Assembly (NCBI GenBank): GCA_023433775.1
Contig: JAEYTY010000114.1
Span: 1 to 19,726 of the forward strand
Direction: 5' to 3'
DNA length: 19,726 bases
From: Pseudomonadota bacterium
Lineage (GTDB): Bacteria; Pseudomonadota; Alphaproteobacteria; Rhizobiales; Devosiaceae
The notes beneath the pieces are model-generated. The model searched no databases. It was not told the DNA's origin and saw only the letters and a program-made list of their open reading frames with translations. Positions 7,212 through 14,803 of the stretch are shown here, in pieces. Positions within the stretch are counted from its first letter, which is position 1. Each line of letters starts with the position of its first letter. A program made the translations under genes and the position numbers.

Positions 7212-7907
7212 TCAGCGCGGCGTCAGACCGAACATGAAGAGGCGCTCAAGATAGCGGGCGGCATCTTCAAAACGCCCTTCGCCATTGCGTCCCTTGCCCA
7301 GAACCGCGCGCACCTGCACGTCGAAATCGGCATAGTGCTGGGTGGTCGCCCAGATGGAAAAAATCAGGTGATAGGGATCGGCGCGGGCAATCTTGCCCTG
7401 ATCCATCCAGGTCAACATGACCTTGGCCTTTTCATCGACCAGATTTTTGAGATCGACCTCGATCATGTCGATGACATGCTCGGCGCCGCGCAGCATTTCA
7501 TTGGCAAAGAGACGGCTTTCGCGCGGGTAGTCGCGCGCCATTTCCAGCTTGCGGCGGATATAGGAGCGGATTTCGGTGAAGGGGTCGCCATCGGCATCGA
7601 AATCGCGCAGCGGCGCCAGCCAGGTATCGAGCAGGGCCGAGATCAGGCGGCGGTGGATCTCTTCCTTTTTGGGGAAATAATAGAGCAGGTTGGGTTTGCT
7701 CATGCCCGCCACTTCGGCGATCTGGTCGATAGTGGACCCGCGAAAACCATGGAGCGAAAACACATCCAGCGCCGCTTCGAGAATCTGGTCCTGCTTTTCG
7801 CGCTGGATCCGCGTCTGCGGGCGCGCGCGCGGCGGAGTCTCGACTTGTTTGGGCTGGCTGGACGGCGCCGACGCGGGCGCGGCGGAATTCGGCTTTCTCG
7901 AGGTCAT
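7212..7907 (-). CDS. rutR: RutR-like TetR-family repressor of pyrimidine catabolism
   Basis: This is a TetR-family DNA-binding protein; RutR binds uracil or thymine and then releases its operator. With the ATG at 7907 it is 231 residues. A Pro/Ala/Ser/Arg-rich tail of about 35 residues precedes the helix-turn-helix STIDQIAEVAGMSKPNLLYY (about 58-77). The ligand domain contains the RutR-type ESRLFANEMLRGAEH and FSIWATTQHYADF. The 7907 start is chosen for AAGG about 6 nt upstream; a longer frame back to 7973 would run through the operator and is unlikely. It is divergent from the pyrimidine operon and shares its control region, which fits autoregulation plus operon control. The symbol is by homology and context; effector specificity is inferred. 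Confidence 0.85.
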   Translation of the reverse strand: MTSRKPNSAAPASAPSSQPKQVETPPRARPQTRIQREKQDQILEAALDVFSLHGFRGSTIDQIAEVAGMSKPNLLYYFPKKEEIHRRLISALLDTWLAPLRDFDADGDPFTEIRSYIRRKLEMARDYPRESRLFANEMLRGAEHVIDMIEVDLKNLVDEKAKVMLTWMDQGKIARADPYHLIFSIWATTQHYADFDVQVRAVLGKGRNGEGRFEDAARYLERLFMFGLTPR

Positions 7908-7942
7908 TTTCGCCTTGCGGGAAGTTGTGTCCGTGCTAACAT

Positions 7943-7958
7943 TTTTCCAATTGGTCAA
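7943..7958. promoter_or_regulatory. RutR operator between the repressor and the catabolic operon
   Basis: TTTTCCAATTGGTCAA matches the known RutR consensus TTGACCANNTGGTCAA at 12 of 14 defined positions, with one half-site perfect. It lies between the divergent genes, where a repressor would block both. Two GCTAAC copies flank it (7935-7940 and 7966-7971). I could not find well-matched -35/-10 hexamers on either strand. Confidence 0.75.
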
Positions 7959-8038
7959 AAATCCAGCTAACACGCGCCTGCGTCAAGCGCCAGTAAATAT
8001 GACCGAGAAATTCAAGTACAATCGGGAGCGAAGCTGTC

Positions 8039-9367
8039 GTGTCCAGTTCCAACCAAGTCGTGCCGAACGATCTTTCCGCGTTCTGGATGCCCTTTACGGC
8101 AAATCGGCAGTTCAAGAAAAGCCCGCGCATGTTCGTGGCGGCAAAAGACATGCATTACACCACATCGGACGGGCGGCAGGTGCTGGATGGCACGGCCGGG
8201 CTCTGGTGCGTCAATGCCGGCCATGCGCGGCCAAAAATCGTCGAGGCGATTGGCAGGCAGGCCGCGGAACTCGACTATGCGCCGGCCTTCCAGATGGGGC
8301 ACCCCAAGGCGTTCGAGCTGGCCAACCGCATTGTCGATATTGCGCCCAAGGGGCTCGACCATGTGCTGTTCACCAATTCCGGTTCGGAATCGGTGGAGAC
8401 AGCGCTGAAGGTGGCGCTGGCCTGGCAGAAGGTGCGCGGGGAAGGCTCGCGCACGCGGCTGATCGGGCGGGAGCGCGGCTATCACGGGGTGAATTTCGGC
8501 GGCATTTCGGTGGGCGGGATCGTGCCCAACCGCAAGATGTTCGGCACGCTGCTGACCGGGGTGGACCACCTGCCCCATACGCATAACCTTGCCAAAAACG
8601 CATTTTCGCGCGGATTGCCGCCCCATGGGGTGGAGCTGGCCGACGAGCTGGAGCGGATTATCGGGCTGCATGATGCCTCGACCATTGCCGCGGTGATTGT
8701 TGAGCCGGTGGCGGGCTCGACCGGCGTGCTCATTCCGCCGCCGGGCTATCTCAAGCGGCTGCGCGAAATCACCAAGAAGCACGGCATATTGCTGATCTTT
8801 GACGAGGTGATCACCGGCTATGGGCGGCTCGGGACGGCGTTTGGAGCGGATTATTTCGACGTCACACCCGACATCATGGTGACGGCCAAGGGGCTGACCA
8901 ATGGCATTATCCCCATGGGGGCCGTGATGGTTTCGGCGGAAATCCACGATGCCTTCATGAACGGGCCCGAGCATGTGATCGAATTTTTCCACGGCTATAC
9001 CTATTCGGGCAATCCGGTGGCTTCGGCGGCGGGGCTGGCGACGCTGGAAACCTATAAGGAAGAGGGGCTGTTCGAGCGCGGCGCGGCGCTGGCGCCGGTG
9101 TGGGAGGATGCGCTGCATTCATTGAAGGGCGAGCCGCATGTGATCGATATCCGCAATATCGGCATGGTGGGGGCAATCGAGCTCGAGCCGATTGCCGGGC
9201 AGCCGACCAAGCGGGCGTTCTCGGCGTTTCTTCATGCGTTCGAAAACGGCTTCCTCATTCGCACCACGGGCGACATCATCGCCATGAGCCCGCCGCTGAT
9301 CATTTCGGAAAGCCAGATTGGCGAATTGATCGACGGGGTGCGCGCGGCGCTGCGGGGTATCGAGTGA
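8039..9367 (+). CDS. Omega-amino acid:pyruvate aminotransferase (beta-alanine transaminase)
   Basis: This class III PLP aminotransferase, 442 residues, transfers the amino group of beta-alanine (and probably beta-aminoisobutyrate) to pyruvate, giving malonate semialdehyde and alanine. Visible features are the N-terminal FWMPFTANRQFK, the substrate-pocket LDGTAGLWCVNAGH, the cofactor loop TNSGSESVETALK, the Asp of LLIFDEVITGYGR, and the Schiff-base lysine K284 in MVTAKGLTNG. The FWMP and LWCVNAGH signatures are typical of the beta-alanine:pyruvate group rather than GABA or ornithine enzymes. The start is GTG 8039 with GGGAGCG 8 nt upstream. It is the first gene of the operon, and its stop overlaps the next start by one base (TGATG). 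The operon partners fix its role as the third step after ring opening. Confidence 0.92.
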   Translation: MSSSNQVVPNDLSAFWMPFTANRQFKKSPRMFVAAKDMHYTTSDGRQVLDGTAGLWCVNAGHARPKIVEAIGRQAAELDYAPAFQMGHPKAFELANRIVDIAPKGLDHVLFTNSGSESVETALKVALAWQKVRGEGSRTRLIGRERGYHGVNFGGISVGGIVPNRKMFGTLLTGVDHLPHTHNLAKNAFSRGLPPHGVELADELERIIGLHDASTIAAVIVEPVAGSTGVLIPPPGYLKRLREITKKHGILLIFDEVITGYGRLGTAFGADYFDVTPDIMVTAKGLTNGIIPMGAVMVSAEIHDAFMNGPEHVIEFFHGYTYSGNPVASAAGLATLETYKEEGLFERGAALAPVWEDALHSLKGEPHVIDIRNIGMVGAIELEPIAGQPTKRAFSAFLHAFENGFLIRTTGDIIAMSPPLIISESQIGELIDGVRAALRGIE

Positions 9368-10866
9368 TGGTTGCGGTGATCGAAAATGCCGTGGGCGGCA
9401 AGCGCTATGTGTCGAGCTCCACGCGGCGTGTGCCGGTGTTCAATCCGGCGACGGGGGAGGTTTCCGCCGAACTGCCACTTTCCACGATGGACGAGCTGAA
9501 TGCGGCGGTGGCCAGCGCGAAGAAGGCGCAGGTGGAATGGGGCAATACGCCGCCGATGAAGCGGGCGCGCGTCATGTTCAAGTTCAAGGCGCTGCTCGAC
9601 CAATATGCGGGTGACCTGGCGCGCGAGATTTCGAAAGAACATGGCAAGGTGCATGACGATGCGCTGGGCGAAGTGGCGCGCGGCATTGACTGCGTGGATT
9701 TTGCTTGTGGCATTCCGCACCTGCTGAAAGGCGAATTTTCGCGCAATGTGGGGCCGGGGATCGATTCCTATTCGGATAGGCAGCCGCTGGGCGTGGTGGC
9801 GGGGATAACGCCGTTCAACTTTCCGGCCATGGTGCCGATGTGGATGTATCCGGCGGCAATTGCCTGCGGGAATACGTTCATCCTGAAGCCATCCGAGCGC
9901 GATCCGAGTGCGCCGATGTTGGCGTGGAACCTCTTCATGGAGGCGGGGCTGCCCGAGGGCGTGCTCAATATCGTCCATGGCGACAAGGAGATGGTCGACG
10001 GGATTTTGGACCATCCCGACATCAAGGCGGTGAGCTTTGTCGGCTCCACGCCGATTGCCGAATATGTCTATCAGCGCGGGACCAAAGCCGGGAAACGCGT
10101 GCAGGCGCTGGGCGGGGCCAAGAACCATATGGTGATCCTGCCCGATGCCGATCTCGACCAGGCGGCGGATGCGCTGATGGGCGCGGGCTATGGTTCGGCC
10201 GGCGAGCGCTGCATGGCGATTTCGGTGGCGGTGCCGGTGGGCAAGGACACGGCGGATGCGCTGGTGGCCAAGCTCAAGCCGCGTGTCGAGGCGCTGAAGA
10301 TCGGGCCGGCGACCGACAAAGACGCCGAGATGGGTCCGGTGGTGACCAAGATGCACCGTGACAAGATCCTTGGCTATATCGACGCCGGGGTCGAGGCGGG
10401 CGCGGAGCTGGTGGTCGACGGGCGCGGGTTTTCGCTGCAGGGCTATGAGAACGGCTATTATGTCGGCGGCACGCTGTTCGACCATGTGACCCCGGAGATG
10501 AAAATCTATCGCGAGGAGATTTTCGGGCCGGTGCTGAGCGTGGTGCGGCGGGAGAGTTTCCAGGATGCGGTCGACCTGATCCATGGGCATGAATATGCCA
10601 ATGGCACGGCGATCTTCACCCGCGACGGCGACGCGGCGCGCGAATTTGCCGACAAGATCGAGGTCGGCATGGTGGGCGTCAATGTGCCTATTCCGGTGCC
10701 GGTGGCCTACCATTCCTTTGGCGGGTGGAAGCGCTCGCTGTTCGGGGATCATTCGATCTATGGGCCCGAAGGCATCCATTTTTATACACGGCTCAAAACC
10801 GTCACCACCCGCTGGCCCGCCGGCATCAAGGGTGGGGCGGAATTCAGCTTTCCCAGCGTGAAATAG
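9367..10866 (+). CDS. mmsA: CoA-acylating (methyl)malonate-semialdehyde dehydrogenase
   Basis: The enzyme oxidatively decarboxylates malonate semialdehyde to acetyl-CoA, and methylmalonate semialdehyde to propionyl-CoA, with NAD and CoA. The 499-residue product has the family length. Visible motifs are the aldehyde dehydrogenase Rossmann segment ITPFNFPAMVPMWMYP, the KPSERDPSAPM block characteristic of MmsA, FVGSTPIAEYVY, and the nucleophile Cys282 in GSAGERCMAISVAV. The glutamate used by hydrolytic aldehyde dehydrogenases is replaced in LGGAKNHMVILPDAD, as expected for the CoA-dependent subgroup. The start is ATG 9367, which overlaps the aminotransferase stop; an open frame extends much further upstream but lies inside the preceding gene. 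It takes the aminotransferase product into central metabolism. Confidence 0.95.
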   Translation: MVAVIENAVGGKRYVSSSTRRVPVFNPATGEVSAELPLSTMDELNAAVASAKKAQVEWGNTPPMKRARVMFKFKALLDQYAGDLAREISKEHGKVHDDALGEVARGIDCVDFACGIPHLLKGEFSRNVGPGIDSYSDRQPLGVVAGITPFNFPAMVPMWMYPAAIACGNTFILKPSERDPSAPMLAWNLFMEAGLPEGVLNIVHGDKEMVDGILDHPDIKAVSFVGSTPIAEYVYQRGTKAGKRVQALGGAKNHMVILPDADLDQAADALMGAGYGSAGERCMAISVAVPVGKDTADALVAKLKPRVEALKIGPATDKDAEMGPVVTKMHRDKILGYIDAGVEAGAELVVDGRGFSLQGYENGYYVGGTLFDHVTPEMKIYREEIFGPVLSVVRRESFQDAVDLIHGHEYANGTAIFTRDGDAAREFADKIEVGMVGVNVPIPVPVAYHSFGGWKRSLFGDHSIYGPEGIHFYTRLKTVTTRWPAGIKGGAEFSFPSVK

Positions 10867-10874
10867 GCAGACCC

Positions 10875-12125
10875 ATGACCTCTCCCGGTGAAAACCTTCG
10901 TATCAATGGTGACCGACTCTGGGAGAGCCTGATGGAAATGGCCCAGATTGGCCCCGGCATTGCCGGGGGCAATAATCGGCAAACGCTGACCGATGCGGAC
11001 AAAGAAGGCCGGGAGCTGTTCCAGCGCTGGTGCCAGGATGCGGGCCTGACCATGGGCGTCGACCAGATGGGTACGATGTTCATGACGCGGGCGGGCACCG
11101 ACCCCGCTGCGCTGCCGGTTTATGTGGGGAGCCATCTCGATACCCAGCCGACGGGCGGGAAATATGATGGCGTGCTGGGGGTTCTCGCAGGGCTCGAAGT
11201 CGTGCGCTCGCTCAATGATCTCGGGATCAAAACCAAGCACCCCATTGTCGTCACAAACTGGACCAATGAGGAAGGCGCGCGCTTTGCGCCGGCCATGCTG
11301 GCCTCGGGCGTATTTGCGGGCGTGCATGAGCTCGACTGGGCCTATGAGCGCAAGGACCCGGAGGGGAAAAGCTTTGGCGACGAGCTGGAGCGGATTGGCT
11401 GGCGCGGCGCGGAAGAGGTGGGCGCGCGCAAGATGCACGCCTATCTCGAATATCACATCGAGCAGGGGCCGATCCTTGAAGCCGAGGGCAAGCAAATTGG
11501 CGTCGTGACGCATGGCCAGGGTCTGTGGTGGCTTGAATTCACGCTGACCGGCAAGGAGGCCCATACGGGCTCGACGCCGATGAATATGCGGGTCAATGCC
11601 GGCCTCGCCATGGCGCGGATTTTGGAAATGGTGCAGGCGGTGGCGATGGACCACCAGCCGGGCGCGGTGGGCGGCGTGGGGCAGATGAAGTTCGCGCCCA
11701 ATTCGCGCAATGTGCTGCCTGGCACAGTGGTGTTTACGGTCGATATCCGCTCGCCCGAGCTCGAAAAACTCAATTCCATGCGTGGCCAGATTGAGGAAAA
11801 GGCGCAGGCGATCTGTGCGGAACTGGGCGTTGGTTACGCCATGGAGGCGGTGGGCCATTTTGATCCCGTGACCTTTGACCCGACGCTGGTGAGCCGGGTG
11901 CGTTCGGCGGCGGAAAAGCTGGGCTATTCTCACATGAACATCATTTCGGGCGCCGGGCATGACGCCTGCTGGACCAACAGGGTCGCGCCGTCGGTGATGA
12001 TCATGTGCCCCTGCGTGGGCGGGCTCAGCCACAATGAGGCAGAAGAAATTTCGCAGGAATGGGCCACGGCAGGCGCCGACGTGCTGTTTCACGCGGTGGT
12101 GGAAACGGCGGAGATCGTGGAATAG
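10875..12125 (+). CDS. Beta-ureidopropionase, M20-family Zn amidohydrolase
   Basis: The protein hydrolyses N-carbamoyl-beta-alanine (and N-carbamoyl-beta-aminoisobutyrate) to the beta-amino acid, CO2 and ammonia. It belongs to the M20 peptidase-like group with N-carbamoyl-L-amino-acid hydrolases and allantoate amidohydrolases. With 416 residues it has the normal length. The metal ligands are readable: H87 in GSHLDTQPTGGKYDGVLGV, D98, E133 in TNEEGARFAPAMLASGVF, H194 in YHIEQGPILE, and H386 in LSHNE. The lid-domain residues GAGHDA are also present. Sequence alone does not exclude a hydantoinase-coupled carbamoylase, but the dihydropyrimidinase and beta-alanine enzymes alongside favour ureidopropionase. 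The start is ATG 10875, 9 nt after the preceding stop, with only a weak AGGCAG. Confidence 0.9.
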   Translation: MTSPGENLRINGDRLWESLMEMAQIGPGIAGGNNRQTLTDADKEGRELFQRWCQDAGLTMGVDQMGTMFMTRAGTDPAALPVYVGSHLDTQPTGGKYDGVLGVLAGLEVVRSLNDLGIKTKHPIVVTNWTNEEGARFAPAMLASGVFAGVHELDWAYERKDPEGKSFGDELERIGWRGAEEVGARKMHAYLEYHIEQGPILEAEGKQIGVVTHGQGLWWLEFTLTGKEAHTGSTPMNMRVNAGLAMARILEMVQAVAMDHQPGAVGGVGQMKFAPNSRNVLPGTVVFTVDIRSPELEKLNSMRGQIEEKAQAICAELGVGYAMEAVGHFDPVTFDPTLVSRVRSAAEKLGYSHMNIISGAGHDACWTNRVAPSVMIMCPCVGGLSHNEAEEISQEWATAGADVLFHAVVETAEIVE

Positions 12126-12137
12126 CCGCCTAACCCA

Positions 12138-12180
12138 TCACCTGCTGCCCGGCAGCGAACTCTTCCTCGATGAGAGGTGA
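12138..12180 (+). other. Potential RNA structure in the only sizeable gap inside the operon
   Basis: The gap between the ureidopropionase and dihydropyrimidinase genes contains complementary ends TCACCT (12138-12143) and AGGTGA (12175-12180) enclosing a hairpin GCTGC-CCG-GCAGC (12144-12156). It ends just before the ribosome binding site of the next gene. It could be a processing or translation control element, or nothing. Confidence 0.25.
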
Positions 12181-12195
12181 CGAAAGGAAATGAGC

Positions 12196-13647
12196 ATGAG
12201 CAAAGTCATCAAGAACGGCACTGTTGTTACCGCCGACCTTTCCTATCAGGCCGATGTGAAAATCGAGGGTGATGTCATCGTCGAGATTGGCCCGAACCTG
12301 TCCGGTGACGAGACCCTCGACGCGACGGGATGCTACATCATGCCGGGCGGGATTGATCCGCATACCCATCTCGAAATGCCGTTCATGGGCACCTATTCGG
12401 CTGATGATTTTGAGAGCGGCACGCGGGCGGCGCTTTCGGGCGGGACGACGACGGTGGTGGATTTCTGCCTGCCCAATCCCGACCAGAGCCTGCTCGAGGC
12501 GCTCAAGATGTGGGACAACAAGACCGGCAAGGCGAGTACCGATTATTCGTTCCACATGGCGATCACCTGGTGGGGTGAACAGGTGTTCAATGAAATGGCC
12601 GAAGTGGTAGACCGGGGCATTACCAGCTTCAAACATTTCATGGCCTATAAGGGCGCGCTGATGGTCAATGACGACGAGATGTTCTCGTCGTTTTCGCGCT
12701 GCGCTGACCTTGGCGCACTGCCGCTGGTTCATGCCGAAAATGGCGATGTGGTTGCGGCGATGACGGCCAAGCTATTGGCCGAGGGCAATAATGGGCCGGA
12801 GGCGCACGCCTATTCGCGCCCGCCGGAAGTGGAGGGCGAAGCCACCAACCGCGCCATCATGCTGGCCGATATGGCGGGCGTGCCGCTTTATGTGGTGCAT
12901 GTGAGCTGCGAGCAGGCGCATGAAGCCATCCGCCGGGCGCGGCAGAAGGGAATGCGCGTTTATGGCGAGCCGCTGGTGCAGCATCTGACGCTGGACGAGA
13001 GCGAATATGCCAATCCCGATTGGGACCATGCGGCGCGACGGGTGATGTCGCCGCCCTTCCGCAACAAGCAGCATCAGGATTCGCTCTGGGCCGGGCTGCA
13101 AGCGGGCTCGCTGTCCTGTGTGGCGACGGACCATTGTGCCTTCACCACCGAGCAGAAGCGGTTCGGCGTAGGCAATTTTGCCAAGATTCCCAATGGTACG
13201 GGCGGGTTGGAAGACCGGCTGCCGGTGCTATGGACGGCGGGGGTGAATACCGGCCGGCTGACGCCCAATGAGTTTGTCGCCGTAACCTCGACCAATATCG
13301 CCAAAATCCTCAACATGTACCCCAAAAAGGGCGCGGTGATGGTTGGCGCCGATGCGGACCTGGTGGTGTGGGACCCCAAGCGGACGAAGACCATTTCGGC
13401 CAAGAACCAGCAATCGGTGATCGACTATAATGTGTTCGAGGGCTTTGAGGTGACCGGGCTGCCGCGCTTTGTCCTCAGCCGCGGCAAGGTGTCGATTATT
13501 GAAAACGAAATCAAGGCCGAGCCGGGCCATGGCAAGTTTGTTGCCCGCGAAGCGAAAAACCCTGTGAACCGGGCGCTGAGCCAGTGGAAGGAAATTGTCG
13601 CGCCGCGCAAGGTGGAGCGAACCGGCATTCCGGCGACGGGGGTTTGA
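12196..13647 (+). CDS. hydA: Dihydropyrimidinase
   Basis: A cyclic amidohydrolase that opens 5,6-dihydrouracil or dihydrothymine to the N-carbamoyl-beta-amino acid. With the chosen start it is 483 residues, normal for the family. The binuclear zinc site is complete: H56 and H58 in DPHTHLEMPF, the carboxylated lysine K152 in HFMAYKGALM, H179 in LVHAENGD, H235 in VVHVSCEQAH, and D312 in SCVATDHCAFT. It is very close in pattern to bacterial D-hydantoinases/dihydropyrimidinases. The ATG at 12196 is preferred over that at 12190 because AAAGGAA (12184-12189) is correctly spaced only for the second. The stop overlaps the next start by one base (TGATG). It supplies the substrate of the upstream ureidopropionase. 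Confidence 0.95.
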   Translation: MSKVIKNGTVVTADLSYQADVKIEGDVIVEIGPNLSGDETLDATGCYIMPGGIDPHTHLEMPFMGTYSADDFESGTRAALSGGTTTVVDFCLPNPDQSLLEALKMWDNKTGKASTDYSFHMAITWWGEQVFNEMAEVVDRGITSFKHFMAYKGALMVNDDEMFSSFSRCADLGALPLVHAENGDVVAAMTAKLLAEGNNGPEAHAYSRPPEVEGEATNRAIMLADMAGVPLYVVHVSCEQAHEAIRRARQKGMRVYGEPLVQHLTLDESEYANPDWDHAARRVMSPPFRNKQHQDSLWAGLQAGSLSCVATDHCAFTTEQKRFGVGNFAKIPNGTGGLEDRLPVLWTAGVNTGRLTPNEFVAVTSTNIAKILNMYPKKGAVMVGADADLVVWDPKRTKTISAKNQQSVIDYNVFEGFEVTGLPRFVLSRGKVSIIENEIKAEPGHGKFVAREAKNPVNRALSQWKEIVAPRKVERTGIPATGV

Positions 13648-14021
13648 TGGCACAGACAAAACGCATTGGGCTGGCAGCGGGATGGCTGCTGGCCGGCATG
13701 GTGGCGGCTTCGGCGGCCAATCTCGTGCTGCCGGGTTATTTCGGCAATACAGAAGGCTGCGATTTCCTGCGCACCGGCGCGTTCAACGACGACATGCACC
13801 AGGTGCTGACGCGCGGCCATCTCGGCTCCTATGGCATGAGCTGCACCTTTGTGGACGTCAACGCCGACGACAACGGCGTCCAGCGGGCCGACGCCATTTG
13901 CAGCCATGAGGGCGAGGAGATGATGAGCGCCGAAGACTTCATCATCGCGCCCAGCATGGTGGGCATGTCGGTTTTCACCCGCGATGGCGAACTCTGGGGC
14001 GATCTGGAGGCCTGTTCGTGA
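13647..14021 (+). CDS. Unrecognised exported small protein with four cysteines
   Basis: The product is 124 residues. An N-terminal signal peptide is clear: basic MAQTKR, a hydrophobic core to about residue 20, and a probable cleavage after ASA near residue 23. The mature part of about 100 residues has four cysteines (in EGCDF, MSCTF, AICSH and LEACS), suitable for two disulfides, and is acidic. I do not recognise a family. It is embedded in the operon: its start overlaps the dihydropyrimidinase stop by one base and its last four bases contain the start of the ABC ATPase (GTGA), so it is translated with them. A periplasmic role linked to the importer or to substrate capture is an inference from position only. 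Confidence 0.8.
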   Translation: MAQTKRIGLAAGWLLAGMVAASAANLVLPGYFGNTEGCDFLRTGAFNDDMHQVLTRGHLGSYGMSCTFVDVNADDNGVQRADAICSHEGEEMMSAEDFIIAPSMVGMSVFTRDGELWGDLEACS

Positions 14022-14803
14022 GCTCTGTCGTTTCCGCCCAAAATCTCGGGCTGACCTTTCGCACCAATGACGGCGATGTCATTGCGCTGAGCGATGTGAA
14101 CCTCACTATCGAAAAGGGCGAGTTCGTTTCCTTTATCGGGCCTTCGGGTTGCGGCAAGACGACGTTTTTGCGGACGGTGGCGGACCTTGAGCAGCCGACA
14201 TCGGGCACGCTGACCATTAATGGGCAAAGCCCGGAAAATGCGCGCAAGGACCGGGCCTATGGCTATGTGTTCCAGGCGCCGGCGCTCTATCCTTGGCGCA
14301 ATATTGCCGACAATGTCGCGCTGCCGCTCGAAATCATGGGTTTTGGCGCAACCGAGCGGGCCGAGCGCATTGCGCGAACGCTGGCGCTGGTGAACCTCTC
14401 GGGCTTTGAGAAGAAATTTCCCTGGCAGCTATCGGGCGGAATGCAGCAGCGGGCCTCGATTGCGCGAGCACTGGCTTTTGACGCCGACCTTTTGCTGATG
14501 GACGAGCCCTTTGGCGCGCTGGACGAAATCGTGCGCGACCATCTCAATTCCGAGCTTTTGAAACTCTGGGCGGCGACTGGCAAGACCATCTGCTTTGTCA
14601 CCCATTCCATTCCCGAGGCGGTTTATCTCTCGACCAAAATCGTGGTGATGTCGCCGCGGCCGGGGCGGGTGACCGATGTGATCGAAAGCACGCTGCCGCG
14701 CGAGAGGCCATTGGATATTCGGGAAAGCCCGGAATTTCTGGCCATTGCCGCGCGGGTGCGCGACGGGCTGCGGGCCGGGCATAGCTATGAGGAGGGGGTG
14801 TGA
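14018..14803 (+). CDS. ABC importer ATPase, NitT/TauT type
   Basis: This is the ATP-hydrolysing subunit of the importer encoded by the next three genes. In 261 residues it has Walker A GPSGCGKTT (41-49), Q-loop Q86, signature LSGGMQQRASIARAL (from 138), Walker B LLLMDEPFGALDE (E163 catalytic) and the switch histidine H196 in THSIPEAVYLS. The C-terminal MSPRPGRVTDVIE is typical of the nitrate/sulfonate/taurine and thiamine-precursor importer ATPases. The start is GTG 14018, overlapping the previous gene by four bases. Its position in a pyrimidine operon suggests uptake of uracil, thymine, a nucleoside or a dihydropyrimidine; the substrate cannot be read from the ATPase. Confidence 0.93.
   Translation: MSSVVSAQNLGLTFRTNDGDVIALSDVNLTIEKGEFVSFIGPSGCGKTTFLRTVADLEQPTSGTLTINGQSPENARKDRAYGYVFQAPALYPWRNIADNVALPLEIMGFGATERAERIARTLALVNLSGFEKKFPWQLSGGMQQRASIARALAFDADLLLMDEPFGALDEIVRDHLNSELLKLWAATGKTICFVTHSIPEAVYLSTKIVVMSPRPGRVTDVIESTLPRERPLDIRESPEFLAIAARVRDGLRAGHSYEEGV

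Noticed and set aside
7908..7973. Longer start for the RutR-like repressor
   Set aside because: The extension would run through the operator and promoter region; the ATG at 7907 has a spaced AAGG and keeps the control region non-coding.
9100..9366. Upstream extension of the semialdehyde dehydrogenase frame
   Set aside because: It lies wholly inside the aminotransferase gene; the start coupled to the aminotransferase stop gives the normal family length.
9232..10779. Very long open frame on the minus strand opposite the semialdehyde dehydrogenase
   Set aside because: It is antisense to a well-supported gene with all catalytic motifs, rich in Arg and His, and has no recognisable domain. It is produced by the strong GC bias of third codon positions.
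10782..12092. Long minus-strand open frame opposite the ureidopropionase
   Set aside because: Same cause: antisense shadow of a gene whose metal ligands are all present; no domain seen in the shadow.
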